A program made the position numbers and the translations under genes. Source: Bog-105 sp965277435 (GTDB lineage Bacteria > Acidobacteriota > Terriglobia > Bryobacterales > Bryobacteraceae). From it: a stretch of DNA of 64,000 nucleotides. Of this stretch, positions 62,094-64,000 are shown one piece after another. The DNA lies in the NCBI GenBank assembly GCA_965277435.1, contig OZ255821.1, forward strand, positions 3,100,001 through 3,164,000, in the 5' to 3' direction. Every line of letters starts with the position of its first letter. The stretch's first letter is position 1. The notes under the pieces were generated by a model. That model was not told where the DNA came from. It saw only the letters and a program-made list of their open reading frames with translations, and made no database searches.

Positions 62094-62321
62094 TTAGGAA
62101 GCATGGGTGAAATAGTGAAGGATCCGGTCGATAATAGCCTGAACAATCGCATCGACCACGAAAAAGTAGGCGGCAAACAGAAACACAGCCGCAATCACAA
62201 CGCCGGTAGTCGCGCGAACTTGTGGCCAGGTTGGCCAGGAGACGCGCCGCATCTCCGTTCGAAGCTCTTCGATATACGATTTAGTGCGTTGCGGCCAACT
62301 GTCCGCTGTCGTCAATTCCAT
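62094..62321 (-). CDS. secE: Preprotein translocase subunit SecE
   Basis: The 75-residue protein has SYIEELRTEMRRVSWPTWPQ then one membrane helix (VVIAAVFLFAAYFFVVDAIV), the minimal one-helix SecE. It partners with SecY. ATG at 62321 (MELTTADS) is preferred; a TTG at 62351 would add ten residues. It sits 37 bp upstream of nusG. Confidence 0.95.
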   Translation of the reverse strand: MELTTADSWPQRTKSYIEELRTEMRRVSWPTWPQVRATTGVVIAAVFLFAAYFFVVDAIVQAIIDRILHYFTHAS

Positions 62322-62380
62322 AGTGTCCAGATACTTCCCGTCGCCTCTCAATGCTCTGAAAATCGAATCGAAATGAAGTT

Positions 62381-62456
62381 TGGCAGGGGCAGAGGGATTC
62401 GAACCCCCACTCGCGGTTTTGGAGACCGCTGGTCTAGCCGTTAAACCTATGCCCCT
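62381..62456 (-). tRNA. trnW: tRNA-Trp (anticodon CCA)
   Basis: A 76-base cloverleaf on the minus strand: acceptor AGGGGCA/TGCCCCT, anticodon stem GCGGT/ACCGC around loop CTCCAAA (anticodon CCA), T-arm GGGGGTTCGAATCCCTC. Discriminator G and an encoded CCA end are present. It is placed between rpmG and secE, as in many bacteria. Confidence 0.96.
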
Positions 62457-62572
62457 ACTAAGGGAATTAGCGCGCGACCGTGCCTCTCCCTACGACTCCC
62501 GGCTTCCCACCTACACAGACTACCAAAAACCAGGAGTGAGCGAGCATGAGAACGCTCCCCCGATAAGAAATT

Positions 62573-62725
62573 TTACTTAGTCTCCCGATGGGGCTGATGC
62601 TTTCGGCAATAGGGGCAAAACTTCTTCATTTCCAAGCGCTCGGTCGTAGTGCGCTTGTTCTTGGTCTTGCTGTAATTGCGGTTTTTACACTCACCGCACT
62701 GGAATTGAATGATTTCTCTCGGCAT
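62573..62725 (-). CDS. rpmG: 50S ribosomal protein L33
   Basis: The 50-residue protein MPREIIQFQCGECKNRNYS... has two CxxC pairs (CGEC and CPYC) for zinc and ends HRETK, the zinc-binding (C+) L33 form. It lies 2 bp after the tuf stop and is too short for a standard ORF listing. Confidence 0.97.
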   Translation of the reverse strand: MPREIIQFQCGECKNRNYSKTKNKRTTTERLEMKKFCPYCRKHQPHRETK

Positions 62726-62727
62726 AC

Positions 62728-63915
<1,188 letters not shown>

Positions 63916-63975
63916 GTTCTTTCTCTAACTTAGCTGGAGTCTTCACCCTTGCCGGGGAAGTAGGCTAGAAGGATA

Positions 63976-63990
63976 GGTTCGAAACGAACC
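63976..63990. repeat. Small inverted repeat upstream of tuf
   Basis: GGTTCG and CGAACC around AAA form a perfect 6-bp stem 61 bases upstream of the tuf start, at the window edge. It superficially resembles a tRNA T-arm, but no other tRNA parts are present. Confidence 0.5.
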
Positions 63991-64000
63991 CAGGTATAGC

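Noticed and set aside
63976..63990. Possible tRNA T-arm upstream of tuf (tRNA-Thr often sits there)
   Set aside because: The loop is only three bases, and no acceptor, anticodon or D-arm can be built around it.

Overview
The window looks like a chromosomal segment of an acidobacterium, most likely near Bryobacterales/Solibacter. This is inferred from content, not from a search: very long Oar-type TonB receptors with N-terminal carboxypeptidase-regulatory-like domains, TPR proteins encoded divergently from them, a CRTAC1 (FG-GAP plus ASPIC/UnbV) protein, a PEP-CTERM protein, and GC-rich sequence with many GTG/TTG starts and tightly overlapping genes. I see no prophage, insertion sequence, CRISPR array or rRNA.

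Layout. 1-5.4 kb: a partial gene end, a PA2169-type protein, YjbQ, and a two-gene sugar-activation operon whose second gene appears to fuse a fucokinase-like GHMP kinase with a UDPGP-family pyrophosphorylase. This is the most unusual gene in the window. 5.3-12.6 kb: first nutrient-acquisition module (TPR protein, divergent Oar-type receptor, convergent CRTAC1 protein). 12.6-26.4 kb: housekeeping (esterase, glmS, purS, GtrA, a YycJ-like MBL protein, catalase, purB, two response regulators, YajQ, BamD, rpe, fumC). 26.4-32.9 kb: an Rpn/PD-(D/E)XK protein with a 12-bp in-frame repeat, a remnant resembling a type II secretion F N-domain, a YtxG/YtxH-like pair, recX, and an envelope operon (LemA, nucleotidyltransferase, TPM protein, MFS exporter) that continues into an ABC-2 exporter. 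34.8-40.0 kb: FGGY kinase, PEP-CTERM/CHRD protein, ECF sigma factor with a hybrid anti-sigma factor, a lipoprotein, and a lysozyme-like protein. 40.0-46.7 kb: second Oar/TPR module, then a VOC protein.

46.6-60.0 kb holds a 13-gene cobalamin operon on the minus strand, opened by a clear cobalamin riboswitch. It encodes a BtuB-like receptor, BtuCDF, corrin amidation (CbiA, CobQ), aminopropanol arm attachment (CobD, CbiB), lower-ligand activation and nucleotide-loop assembly (CobT, CobU, CobS, CobC) and adenosylation (PduO type). No corrin-ring synthesis genes are present here. 60.8-63.9 kb: tuf, rpmG, tRNA-Trp, secE, nusG, rplK, all on the minus strand. The series stops after rplK rather than continuing into rplA/rplJ/rplL.

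Genes are packed closely: most operon neighbours overlap by 1-4 bp, and five of ten convergent pairs overlap at their 3' ends.
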